Below are positions 36,977 through 46,588 of a stretch of 64,000 nt of DNA, piece by piece; position 1 is the first letter of the stretch, and every line of letters starts with the position of its first letter. This DNA is from Cryptomeria japonica (taxonomy: Eukaryota > Streptophyta > Pinopsida > Cupressales > Cupressaceae): contig NC_081415.1 in assembly GCF_030272615.1 (NCBI RefSeq), positions 190,552,270-190,616,269 on the forward strand, read 5' to 3'. Below the pieces are notes generated by a model. It worked only from the letters and a program-made list of their open reading frames with translations. It was not told the DNA's origin and did no database searches. The position numbers were made by a program, and so were the translations under genes.

Positions 36977-38149
36977 GCACTAAAGAGAGAGAGAAGATTT
37001 TGAATTTTAGAGGTAGCAAATTTCAATAAAATCAGCCAATCTCCTAGATTTAAGCTATTAAATGCAATCAGGACAATCTCCGGAAATTTCAGAAAAAATG
37101 TCCGGGACGGAGTGCACACGGTCCTCGCAACTTTTTTTGAAATTTTCAGGGATGAAAGTTATGATGATTTTAAAGCCAATCTGAAAAAATTGAGTGATTT
37201 TATGATCTGTAGATAGGCCAAATTAAAGTTGCAATCTCAAAATTGAACCCTACCAAGATTGTTGAAAAATGTAAAATTTGAATTTTGAAAAAGAGAGGGA
37301 AACTGAAATTTTGAATTTTATGATTTTAGAGGGAATACCAAAAGCAATGCAAGTTTTGAAATTTAAAAGTTGACTCGATTTCATGCAAAATTCGAATTTG
37401 AAAGTGGAAATCAAGGTTGTTACAATTAAACACTTAATTTCAAAAGTCACAAATTGTAAAAATTTGAATAAAACACTGAAATTTCGAATGAATGCCAACA
37501 CACTTTTCAGATCTAGGACAGTAAGAAACACAATTTTGATATGAATTTTAATTTCAACAATTTTTGAATGATTATAAGCCTCAATCCAAGCAATCAGTAG
37601 ACCAACTTTGATTTTAATTTTGAAAGTGTTAAAATTGATAAAATCAGCCAAAATTCTGGATTTTAGCAGAAAAATACAGTTAGATCTAGCTCCCAAAATT
37701 TCAGAAAAAATGTCAGGGATGATGGCGCTCGGGGTGCACACAGTCCTCGCAACTTTTTTCCAAATTTTCAGGGATGAAAGATATTGTGATTTTATTACAG
37801 AATCCAAAGTTACAGCTGATTTGGAAGTGTTTTGATTAGTGAAATTATCAGTCAAAGGTTGAATCAAGAAGGTCTTAAAAATTAGGGTTTTGACATTTAA
37901 CCACTTAATTTTCAGAATTAAAGCACAAATATGAATTGATAATTTGCAATAGAAGGGTAGATCTGAAACAAGCATTAACAATTAAACATTTCACAAGTTT
38001 AATTACTAAAAGAAAATTTTAGGGTTTTTATGCAATTAGCCTCTAAAATTTGCAAAAGATCAAACATGGAAATCTAATTAAGGAAACAAAATTTTCAGAT
38101 CTAACCATGAATAATCAGAATGAGGATGTTCACGTCGGGTTCACCAAAA
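36977..38149 (-). other. Leader of B1 with repeated hairpin modules
   Basis: This is about 1.17 kb of non-coding leader between LTR and gag, matching 46589-47772 of B2. Two copies of a hairpin module with GTGCAC (near 37110 and 37730) lie here and a third in the LTR. The ORF at 37250-37981 also exists in B2 but consists of FK/I-rich low-complexity reading, so I do not call it a gene. The PBS-like TGGTGAACCCGACGTGAAC is at about 38146-38128 on the minus strand. Confidence 0.7.
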
Positions 38150-39371
38150 TGTAAAGCCGAAAAATTGAACCCTAGTCATTCTCCCCTCCCCAACTCCAAG
38201 GAGAGAGAAGGGAGAGTCACTAGGGTTGATGGTTTTCACTTAGGAGAGACTTTACATTCAAAAGAGGGGTTGAAACCCACAAGATCCAATCCCACACAAT
38301 GCAAGATTGGATTCTAAATGAGTTTCAAGGGTTGTGATAGCAAGGATACCCTCTTTTGTAAAGAATGTAGATAGAAAGATTGAACTAGGAATGCATGTAA
38401 AGTAGGAAAAATTCGCTTATAAATAGAGATAGGGATATGGGATGAAGTTGCGGACCTGGAATTAGCAGTAAAATGTCGAGACAGTGCTGTTCTGCAAATT
38501 TGAGTGAAAGTTGATGGGACGATAGCGCCCGGCATGCACACGGTCCTCCGAAAAATCTGCGAAACGAAGGGGGATCTGTTCGTCTCTGCACAAGGATTCC
38601 AGATCTTCAATTACAGCCGCGTACTTGCAACCTACACACAGAAAAGAGAGGAAGATTGGGGGGTTAGGGATGAGGGGTTTGCCTTTAGGTCAAACCCCGG
38701 TTTTGGAATTAACCAAGAAATGAGAATGTTGTAAATGTAAATGTTTGTAATGTAAACAAGTACTGATACCTTGTTGTAAGAATGTTTGTATTCTTACATG
38801 CGAAGGTGTAATGTATGTAGTATATTGTATGTTGTATGTGATCTCCTCTTCAATGGTTGAATCCTTGTCTTGAATGCAACACTTAGCCTTGAATGGAGAC
38901 TTAGAATGCTCAATTGCTTGAAGGAATGCTTAAATGCTTGAATGTTTGAATGTTGCTTCCGCGTCTTGCTCACATATGTTTTTCTCCCTAAAAATGGGAG
39001 AGGAAAAGTAGTTTATATACTTGTCAATTAGGGCTGATAGACTGATTTTCTCGACCTTAGGCCAACCAGGAAACATTATTTCCCGAATTGCAAATTTAAA
39101 GACCCGATGCCCAAAAGAGACCGGGCCCAAAATAGGGCCAGGGACCAGGGCGCTGGGCGCCCTAGTCCAGAAGGACCAGGGCGCTGGGCGCCATGGTCCC
39201 ACCTCCCTGAACAGCAGGGTGCAAGGAGGGATCAGGCCAGGGTGCAGAAAAATGCAGTTTTTGGTGTCATAAACAGGTTTCGGGGTCTCCATTCAGGTTC
39301 AACGTTGCGCCGCCATCGTGAAGACCCAAATGCAGTCGAAATTGCAAGTGTCACAATTTTAGGATGCTACA
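38150..39371 (-). repeat. 5' LTR of B1 (1222 bp)
   Basis: On the minus strand it starts TGTAGCATCCTAAAATTG and ends CTTTACA. It has two units of the 31-bp GC-rich repeat (about 39120-39195) and ATTCAAGC-like repeats near 38930. It pairs with the B2 LTRs. Confidence 0.9.
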
Positions 39372-40247
39372 TAAATGCAAACACAAATAGACCTACCAGA
39401 GGTCACAACAAGCTTGGTTACTTCCTCCACCAACGGAATTCAGAATGTTGGTTCCTCCTCAGTAGGCCACAAATCAACAAATGTAACTGAAGTACTTTTG
39501 GATTCAATCAAAAGGATAATAGATTGTAGTTCACAGCCTTATAAAGCTATAGATGACACAATCCCAATTTTGAAGGTAATTGCTCCTAACTGTAATATAG
39601 ACAATAAAGATTCTTTAGGACAACTTGATACTTTGTGTAAATACATCACTGAGAACACAGTGACTATTGAGAAAATAAAGGAAGAGACCTTGAAGAATAA
39701 GGTAGAAATTGAAAAGAAAAAATTCTTTGAAAATCAGATAAAGAAGTGTACTAGAAAATTTGACACACTTCTACCGGAACTGTGTAACTTGTTAAAGGAA
39801 TACAAAACTCTGTACAAAGACACCTGCAAGACAAACTTTTTGATAGTAGACATAGATAAGAAAATAAGCAAGGTACAGGATGAAATCAATAAACTTGTTG
39901 ATAATTTTGTTAACTCACCTGATACACTATCATTTTTTCAGCAAAGGATAACAAATTTTGAGGAAGAGTTACTTAAGTTAGAAAGAGAAAAGGAGAGAAT
40001 AGTGAATAAGGCAAAGCATCTAAGACTAAAACTGAGTCCAAGATTGGACTATCTAGTATCATTGCGGAAGGAAATATCTGAGGCACTGATACAGGGACAG
40101 AAAACACCAGTAGAGCATATGCAGCACCTCACTGGTATAGTTAAAAGAACAGAGACAACAATAAGATACAGTAAGAAGTTTATGGAAAGTATAAACTTGA
40201 TTTTGGCGGATCTATTTCAAATTGTAACTACCCAGTTACAAGGTTGA
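39372..40247 (+). pseudogene. N3 ORF2, C-terminal helical part
   Basis: After the target duplication copy TAAAT, the frame is open to the stop at 40245-40247. It encodes the charged helical tail (LLDSIKRIIDC, YKDTCKTNFLIVDIDKKISKV, SLRKEISEALIQG). The N1 and N2 counterparts align throughout. B1 separates it from the N-terminal part at 32862. Confidence 0.8.
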
Positions 40248-40446
40248 AACTACAAACTCTACTGACATCTTGACAACATTTGTCATTGATGCCAAAGGGG
40301 GAGTAGTGGTATGAGAAAATTCAATATCACAGGAATCATATGCTCAGGGGGAGCACACATTTTTGGTAACATTTTTGGACTTCACATTTTTTGATACACT
40401 TTTGAAATTTCTCATGAGTGTTGCCATCAATGCCAAAGGGGGAGAT
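40248..40446 (+). other. 3' untranslated region of N3 with PPT-like tracts
   Basis: Tracts are GCCAAAGGGGGAGTAG (about 40290), CTCAGGGGGAGCAC (about 40344) and the terminal GCCAAAGGGGGAGATTG ending at 40447. The arrangement is the same as in N1 and N2. Confidence 0.75.
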
Positions 40447-41240
40447 TGTTGGCATAAGCACACTCCAATGAGACATTATAGGTGATTGAAGTTTTTGTCA
40501 TTGATGGCAACCTTACAATCCTATGGCACCGGCAAGATAGTTCACCGGCATCAATAGATCACACTCTACACTGGCACTTAGGCCACTGACACCAGCACAG
40601 AGAAAGGAAGCATACTAGCATAGAGGCCGATAGGATTTTTGTTATATTATATTTTGTTTATTATTGTAAAAACTTTGTAAGCCAACTTGGCAAGTTGTAA
40701 AATGACTCTTATATATAAGAGAGATCATTGTAGACATTTTGTAAGTGAAGTAAGCAGAAAAAGGAAGATATTAGGCAGACCTATTATGAGAAATATAGGT
40801 TAAAGGTTTTATGTAAAGAACAGAGCAGAAACTGGTATTGGATCAGGCATTATAGATTCTATTGTAAATTAGTACAAGATATTGGATTTGTATAATCCAC
40901 ATTGTAAGTTAGTGAGACTTCCCATTGAGCAGTGAGCTCTAGGCAATTGGCCTTCCTGCATGTGCAGGCCCCTCTTGTAAGTAATATTCTCTTATTGGCC
41001 AGTAAGTGAATATTGTGGGTCACAAATCCCACCGAGGTTTTTCCCACACCGGGTTTCCTTGTTAAATCCTTGTGTCATGGTGTGATTTTCATATGGATGC
41101 TTTTAATTTTGTTTATTGCATTATTTCTTGCATAATGGTATACTGTTATAATATGTTCTACATGTTTTAAGTTAAGAAATTCAATCCACTAGTTAGATAC
41201 TGATTCACCCCCCCTCTCAGTATCTGTGGGAATCCTAACA
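40447..41240 (+). repeat. 3' LTR of N3 (794 bp)
   Basis: It starts TGTTGGCATAAGC and ends CCTAACA; the target duplication TTGTC follows. It pairs with 28087-28869. Confidence 0.92.
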
Positions 41241-41858
41241 TTGTCTAAGTACATAACCATCAACATACTAACAATTGATCAGATCAATGAGGAAAATTTC
41301 AAAGAGAAAATAAATAAAGAGAAGGAAAAATTATTTGAGGAGATAGTAAAGAAGAGTAAGAAACATATTAATACATTATTACCGGCACTAGGAAAGACAA
41401 TTTTGGACTTCAAGAAATTGTACAAAGATACATGTAAGTCCAACATTTTGATAGAAGATATAGATAAGGAGATCAACAAAGCTCAAAAGGAAATAAACGA
41501 TATTGTTGATAACTTAATAGGTCCATCAGACACCACATCGGTAGTAGAATAGGAAATTGTAGGTTTTGAAGAGAAAATTGAAAAACTTGAAAAAGATAAG
41601 GAGAGAATAAAGTTTAAGGCAAAGGAACTGAAAACCAAACCAGGTCCTAAACTAGATATCCTCATCTTTTTGAGAAAAGAGATTTTTGAGGCTCTTGTTC
41701 CAGGACTTAAGATACCGGAAGAGAAAATGAACATACTCACCAGTACAATCCAAAGGACTGAAGAAGCACTAAAAGATAGTGAGAGGTTCTATAACAGCCT
41801 AAATTTTGCATTAGCGAATCTTTATCATATTGTAACCCACTGGTTACAGGTATCTTGA
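41241..41858 (+). pseudogene. N1 ORF2, C-terminal helical part
   Basis: It continues the N1 reading after N3 (target copy TTGTC at the start). It keeps YKDTCKSNILIEDIDKEINKA and LRKEIFEALVPG and ends at 41856-41858. A stop near 41550 breaks it. Confidence 0.75.
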
Positions 41859-42096
41859 CTAGAACTACACTCAATTGAGATTGAATGACATCCTTTGTCA
41901 TTGATGCCAAAGGGGGAGTAGTAGACGATGAGAAAAGTGAATAAGGAGTAAAAAATGTATGACAGAAGAGATCATCTGCTCAGGGGGAGCACACAATTTT
42001 GGTAACACAGTTTTGACAGTTTTGGTAAGATTTTTGGACAACACTTTTTTTTGGCTTTTTCTCATGAGTGTTGCCATCAATGCCAAAGGGGGAGAT
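41859..42096 (+). other. 3' untranslated region of N1 with multiple PPT-like tracts
   Basis: Purine tracts are at 41909-41919 (AAAGGGGGAGT), 41981-41990 (CAGGGGGAGC) and the terminal 42083-42096 (CCAAAGGGGGAGAT). The block TTGCCATCAATGCC before the last tract is shared with C2 and the other N copies. Confidence 0.75.
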
Positions 42097-42870
42097 TGTT
42101 GGAAAATGCACACTCAAATGAGAAATTGTAGGTGATTTAAGGTATTGTCATTGATGGCAACCTTACAATCTTATAAAACCGGCAGGCACCGGCACCGACA
42201 GACTCTACATCAGCATACAGTTCACCAACAGTGAAAAGATTGATTACTGACACCTTGGCCGACAAGATTTTGTTTATTACTTAATGTATTTTAATTGTAA
42301 TATCTTTTGTAAGCCGACATGCCATATTGTATATAAGACTCATATAAGTATGATATCTAGAAGGATCATTATGTATGTAAGGAAAGTAAGGTAGATGGAT
42401 ATGATGAGCGAATATTGATGTAAGGTTTATGATTATTGCAAGAGCTTAAACTGGTACTGAATCTGGCATAGCAGATGCTTTTTATAGTAGTACAACACTT
42501 TGGATTTCTATAATCCACTTTTGTAAGTCAGTGAGACTTCCTTTGTAATTGAGCAATGAGCTCTAGGCAGTGATCCTTCCTGTATGTGCAGGCCCCATCT
42601 TTTGTAGTAATATTCACTTATTGGCCAGTGAACAAATATTGTGGGTCACAAATCCCACTGAGGTTTTTCCCACACTTGGTTTCCTCACCAAAAATACTGT
42701 GTTATGGTGTATTTTCTATGTTGTGTTTACTGTTCTTATTTACTGCATTAATTCTTGCTTACTGGTACACTATTTTGGAATGTAATTCATTTAATAAGTT
42801 TAGAAAATCCATTAACCAGTTAGCTATTGATTCACCCCCCCCCCTCTCAGCATCTTTGGGATTCCTAACA
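42097..42870 (+). repeat. 3' LTR of N1 (774 bp)
   Basis: It starts TGTTGGAAAATGC and ends CCTAACA, followed by CTGAT. RCCGAC cores lie at 42194, 42258 and 42313. It differs from the 5' LTR at many sites, mostly transitions. Confidence 0.92.
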
Positions 42871-42875
42871 CTGAT

Positions 42876-42936
42876 AAGTGTTGACAGGTGTTGACATCAA
42901 TGACAAAACCATAGCAACATATCCAAAATACCAACA
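42876..42936 (-). repeat. 5' LTR of C2, outer 61 bp
   Basis: This is the piece of the C2 LTR left to the right of N1, matching 9584-9644. It ends at ACCAACA, followed by ACACA, the altered target duplication. Confidence 0.9.
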
Positions 42937-43951
42937 ACACATGGAAATGCAAACCCTATTGTGATAGATATGTTGAGAGGAATTGCAGCCCGGTTAGAAG
43001 TTGTTGATACAACCAAGAGAAGAGACCGACATATTGAAGATATGAGTGAAGATGATGAAGAAGAAGCACTAATAGAACAAGTAGCAAACCCACCAGCGAT
43101 CGATCCAGATGAAGAGAGGTTCTTGAGGGTTTTGATTAGGGTGAACACTAAACCACATTTTACTCCACTAGAGTATGATGGTAAGTTGGATTCAGATGAA
43201 TTAATGGATTGGATCTCAGAGATTTAGAAGTATTTTGATTTTGAGAACACCGCAGAAGAAAGAAAGGTGAAATATGCCTGCACTCGGTTGAAAGGTCATG
43301 CATATCTTTGGTGGGAACATTTGCAGGTTGATAGATAGAGAAGAGGCAAAGAGAAGATCAAATCATGGGAGAGGATGGTTGCTAAATTGAAATTGAAGTT
43401 TATGCCAATTGATTACCAAGTAAATTTTTTCTTGAAGTTTTACACAACATGAAGCAAAAAGAATCAAGTGTGAAGGAGTATACTGAAGCATTTTACAAGT
43501 TGAATATCAGATCTAGACATGTCAATGATGAGGTTGAACAAGTTGAAATATATTTTAATGGGTTGCAGATGTGTATACAAGATGAACTCAATTTAATCAA
43601 GTTGCAGAGTGTTGAAGAATCTTACCAATATGCCTAGAAAGAAGAAGAGAAGTTGAACAAAAAACATGAGTAGAGAGAAAGAGGTAGAGGTGGAAGTTTT
43701 TTGGAAGGCATATTTCAAGGAGGTAGAGGATATTCTAGAGGAAGAGGAACCTGTACAAATCATAACAAGGCCAAAGAAGTAAGCAAAGATGGTTGTTCAT
43801 ATTGGAAGGATGATAGAAATTTCTACTAGAGAAGAGAACCTTATAGTTACCAGAATGAAAATTTTGGAAAAGATGACAAAAGACAAGATAAGAGAGTGTT
43901 TAGAGGAACTTGCTTTAAATATGGAGGAGAAGGACATCATGCTTTAGAATG
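42937..43951 (+). pseudogene. G gag, main part (chromovirus-like Gypsy, broken)
   Basis: The reading resumes with NPIVIDMLRGIAARLEVVD, then an Asp/Glu-rich stretch and the retrotransposon gag core (YDGKLDSDELMDWISEI, KYACTRLKGHAYLWWEHL, KEYTEAFYKL). A Gly/Arg-rich linker and a zinc knuckle follow, in which the second Cys is Tyr (CFKYGGEGHHALEC, about 43908-43951). Stops near 43227, 43337, 43635, 43670 and 43828 and a shift near 43430 kill it. Several are TAG in places where Gln is expected. The sequence ends abruptly after the knuckle at 43951; protease and the rest of pol are not in the window. Confidence 0.8.
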
Positions 43952-45194
43952 TGTAATGGCACTTTTCAACCAAACGTAATTAATTATTTGCAGTGGAATT
44001 AATAGATTAAATGTTAATGTAAAGTTCATTAATTAAAGGTAATTATCATTAAATTATATGTAAATGATAATAATTACAAAGTAAATTAATAACACAATAA
44101 ATGGAATAACATAACCACTTAATTCAACCATATTATTGGAAAATCATATCTAAAGCATTCTCAATATCTTATAGCATCAAGGTTTTCCAATACTTATCTT
44201 AATCTTGAGCACTTGGAATAGTCATTCTCACTCCCAAGAAGATTCTAGTTGCCTTGGGTCCTTTATGGCTATGGAACCCCATAGAGGAAACCAGTTCTTA
44301 CACAAAACCAACCATATTATCTATAATTCAAAGGAATAGTCATAGTTCTAGGCTCTTTTAGGACAAGTAAGCACTCTAGGAGGACAAGTTCTTAAACAAA
44401 ACCTCGCATGCCTTCACAACATGAAATAAACATAGCCCTGGCCAAGACACTCGTGAGTGTACATCATACCCCAAGCTGGACACACATTGTGTGCTCCTTC
44501 TCCAATGCCCATGCCAACCAATGACTATAACCTTCATTCCTTTGTGCCCTCTAGATTCCTATTTTTCCTCCCATGCCCATAGCCCACCAAGCCACCTTCT
44601 TCTTCTTACTTGAGTGATCTCCATCCCCCTCCCAAGTCTCACATAAATGACTTATGTAACCTTTTCAAGGGTAGTTTCCAAACCATCACACCCTTTCAAA
44701 AAGGTCACCTTTAATTGTCCTCTAATAATTATAATTATTCCTCTCTTAAGAGAGTTTGTCATAAACATTATTTATTAATATTTATTTCAACCAAAGGATT
44801 ATAATATCCTTTATTTTTATCTCCCTTTTTAATTCTAAAAGGGTTATTTCATTACTTTATCTTCTCTTGGATAAATAATCACATAACAAAATGTAAGTGT
44901 TAACATTATTTCAGAGTTGTCTGTATGTGGCATTTTGATCGAGTGGCACCCATTCCTAGTGTAGGAGCACCCCATAAACCCTTCAAGATGACAAGTCAGA
45001 CTCTAAGAAGGGAGGATAAGGCATCAAATATGTCTTTAGAATGTTTTGTATATTTTTTCAATCATACATTGTGTGTTTGTAATAAAGAACCCCACCTTGT
45101 GAGCCAAACTCCTATTTTGGCATTTCTATAAGCCAATTAGGACTTTTGGACAATATGGGATAAAATGTGTTGGTTTTAGTTTTTTGAGGATGAT
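43952..45194 (+). repeat. Unresolved AT-rich insertion, possible start of a long LTR (T)
   Basis: G gag is cut at 43951 and the next bases are TGTAATGGCACTTTTC, a plausible LTR start; GAATG (43947-43951) would be the left target copy. No coding sequence is convincing, and the ORF at 44925-45131 has no recognisable domain. If 61532-63834 is its continuation after E1, the LTR would be about 3.5 kb. I could not find the other end or a duplicate in the window. Confidence 0.35.
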
Positions 45195-45354
45195 TGTTAC
45201 TAATTATCAAGTTGCCATTAGTTTTTATGTTCAAAGTTATTCTATATACTCTAGTCGGTTATCTCTACTAAAATATTCAATCAGTATGCACGGTCCAATC
45301 GGTTATAGAAGAAAGTAGTCACAGAGCCCAGTATGCACTGAGCTATCTACCAAG
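45195..45354 (+). repeat. 5' LTR of E1, first 160 bp
   Basis: It starts TGTTACTAATTATC and matches 60339-60498. B2 interrupts it; CCAAG (45350-45354) is repeated at 53104-53108. Confidence 0.9.
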
Positions 45355-46588
45355 TGTAGCGTCCTAAAATTGTGACACTTGCAATTTTGACCGCATTTGG
45401 GTCTTCACGATGGTGATGCAACACGGAACCTGAATGGAGACCCCGAAACTTGTTCACGACACCAAAAACTGCATTTTTCAGCACCCTGGCATGATAATCC
45501 CTGCACCCTGATGTCCCTGGAGGTGGGACCATGGTGCCCAGCACCCTGGTCCTTCAGAACCATGGCGCCCAGTGCCCTGGTCCCCCAGAACCGTGGTGCC
45601 CAGCACCCTGGTCCGTGGCCCTATTTTGGGCCCGGTCTCTTTTGGGGCTTCGGGACTTTAAGTTTGCAAATTGGAAAATAATGTTTCCTGGTCAGCCTAA
45701 GGTCGGGAAAATTAGTCTATCAACCCTAATTGACAAGTATATAAACTACATTTCCTCTCCCATTTTGGTAGATGGAAAAAAGGCAGAAACGATATTCAAG
45801 CATTCAAGCATTCAAGCATTCCTTCAAGCAATTGAGCATTCTAAGTCTCCATTCAAGGCTAAGTGTTGCACTCAAGACAAGGATTCAACCATTGAAGAGG
45901 AGATCACATACAACATACTACATACATTACACCTTCGCATGTAAGAATACAAACATTCTTACAACAAGGTATCAATACTTGTTTACATTACAAACATTTA
46001 CATTTACAACACTCTCATTTCTTGGTTAATTCCAAAACCGGGGTTTGACCTAAAGGCAAACCCCTCATCCCTAACCCCCCAATCATCCTCTCTTTTCTGT
46101 GTGTAGGTTGCAGGTACGCGGCTGTAATTGAAGATCTGGAATCCTTGTGCAGAGACGAACAGATCCCCCTTCGTTTTGCGGATATTTTGGAGGACCGTGT
46201 GCACGTCGGGCGCCATCGTCCCATCAACTTTCGCTCAAATTTGCAGAACAGCACCGTCTCGACATTTTACTGCTAATTCCAGGTCCGCAGCTTCATCCCG
46301 TATCTCTATCCCTGTTTATAAGCGAATCTTTCCTACTTTACATGCATTCCTAGTTCAATCTTTCTATCTACATTCTTTACAAAAGAGGGTATCCTTGCTA
46401 TCTTAACCCTTGAAACTCATTTAGAATCCAATCTTGCATTGTGTGGGATTGGATCTTGTGGGTTTCAACCCCTCTTTTGAATGTAAAGTCTCCCCTAAGT
46501 GAAAACCATCAACCCTAGTGACTCTCCCTTCTCTCTCCTTGGAGTTGGGGAGGGGAGAACGACTAGGGTTTGATTTTTCCTCTTTACA
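45355..46588 (+). repeat. 5' LTR of B2 (1234 bp)
   Basis: It starts TGTAGCGTCCTAAAATTG and ends CTTTACA. Three 31-bp GC-rich units lie at 45528-45620, an 8-bp ATTCAAGC repeat (three units) near 45796-45822, and a GGAC...GTCC hairpin at 46192-46221. The 3' LTR has one and four units respectively. Confidence 0.93.
45738..45745 (+). promoter_or_regulatory. TATA box in the B2 5' LTR
   Basis: TATATAAA follows TTGACAAG; the 3' LTR has the same sequence near 52245. It would place the transcript start just before the ATTCAAGC repeats. Confidence 0.6.

Larger units (their letters stand above)
32863..39371 (-). mobile_element. B1: gag-only Gypsy-type element with its 3' LTR deleted
   Basis: On the minus strand: 5' LTR (39371-38150), PBS, long leader, gag (36976-33549) and 3' untranslated DNA, then only the last about 20 bp of the 3' LTR (32882-32863). 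Flanks GAAAT (32858-32862) and TAAAT (39372-39376) are the target duplication with one mismatch, so the outer ends are original and the loss was internal. B2 is the intact relative. No RT, RNase H or integrase is present. Confidence 0.9.
28087..41240 (+). mobile_element. N3: family N element inserted in N1 ORF2, holding B1
   Basis: LTRs at 28087-28869 and 40447-41240 bound it. A perfect target duplication TTGTC flanks it (28082-28086, 41241-41245), and joining N1 across it restores the ORF2 reading. Without B1 it is about 6.6 kb. It has no pol. Its LTRs differ from N1/N2 in U3 (TGTTGGCATATGC start), marking a subfamily. Confidence 0.93.
15146..42870 (+). mobile_element. N1: pol-less Copia-type element of family N, itself holding N2 and N3
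   Basis: LTRs at 15146-15923 and 42097-42870 and a perfect CTGAT target duplication define the element. Its own sequence is 15146-19729, 27524-28086 and 41241-42870, less duplicated target bases (about 6.8 kb). Contents are PBS, a zinc-knuckle gag, ORF2, a 3' region with several PPT-like tracts and the terminal PPT. Integrase, RT and RNase H are absent in all three copies, so absence is a family trait rather than damage. The LTRs have diverged visibly, largely by C/T and G/A changes, so N1 is the oldest of the three. It must depend on enzymes supplied in trans. Confidence 0.92.
8612..42936 (-). mobile_element. C2: full-length Ty1/Copia element, interrupted by N1
   Basis: On the minus strand: 5' LTR (42936-42876 joined to 15145-14152), PBS, gag-pol (14094-9961), PPT and 3' LTR (9644-8612). 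Without N1 it is about 6.6 kb. It sits in the gag of G with target duplication GCACG/ACACA. All enzyme domains of an autonomous Copia can be seen, but the ORF is broken, so this copy is inactive. It is of the same family as C1. Confidence 0.92.

Noticed and set aside
37250-37981. 243-codon ORF on the minus strand in the B1 leader (mirrored at 46758-47489 in B2)
   Set aside because: It is open in both copies, but the reading is Phe/Lys/Ile/Leu-rich low complexity, lies in the leader between PBS and gag, and shows no domain. Conservation is explained by the high overall similarity of B1 and B2.
44925-45131. 68-codon ORF containing a Cys-rich VCNKE stretch, considered as a continuation of G gag
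   Set aside because: The residues do not follow the Gypsy Gag-protease pattern, and the shared CTTTAGAATGT (43942 and 45025) could not be tied to a clear target duplication.
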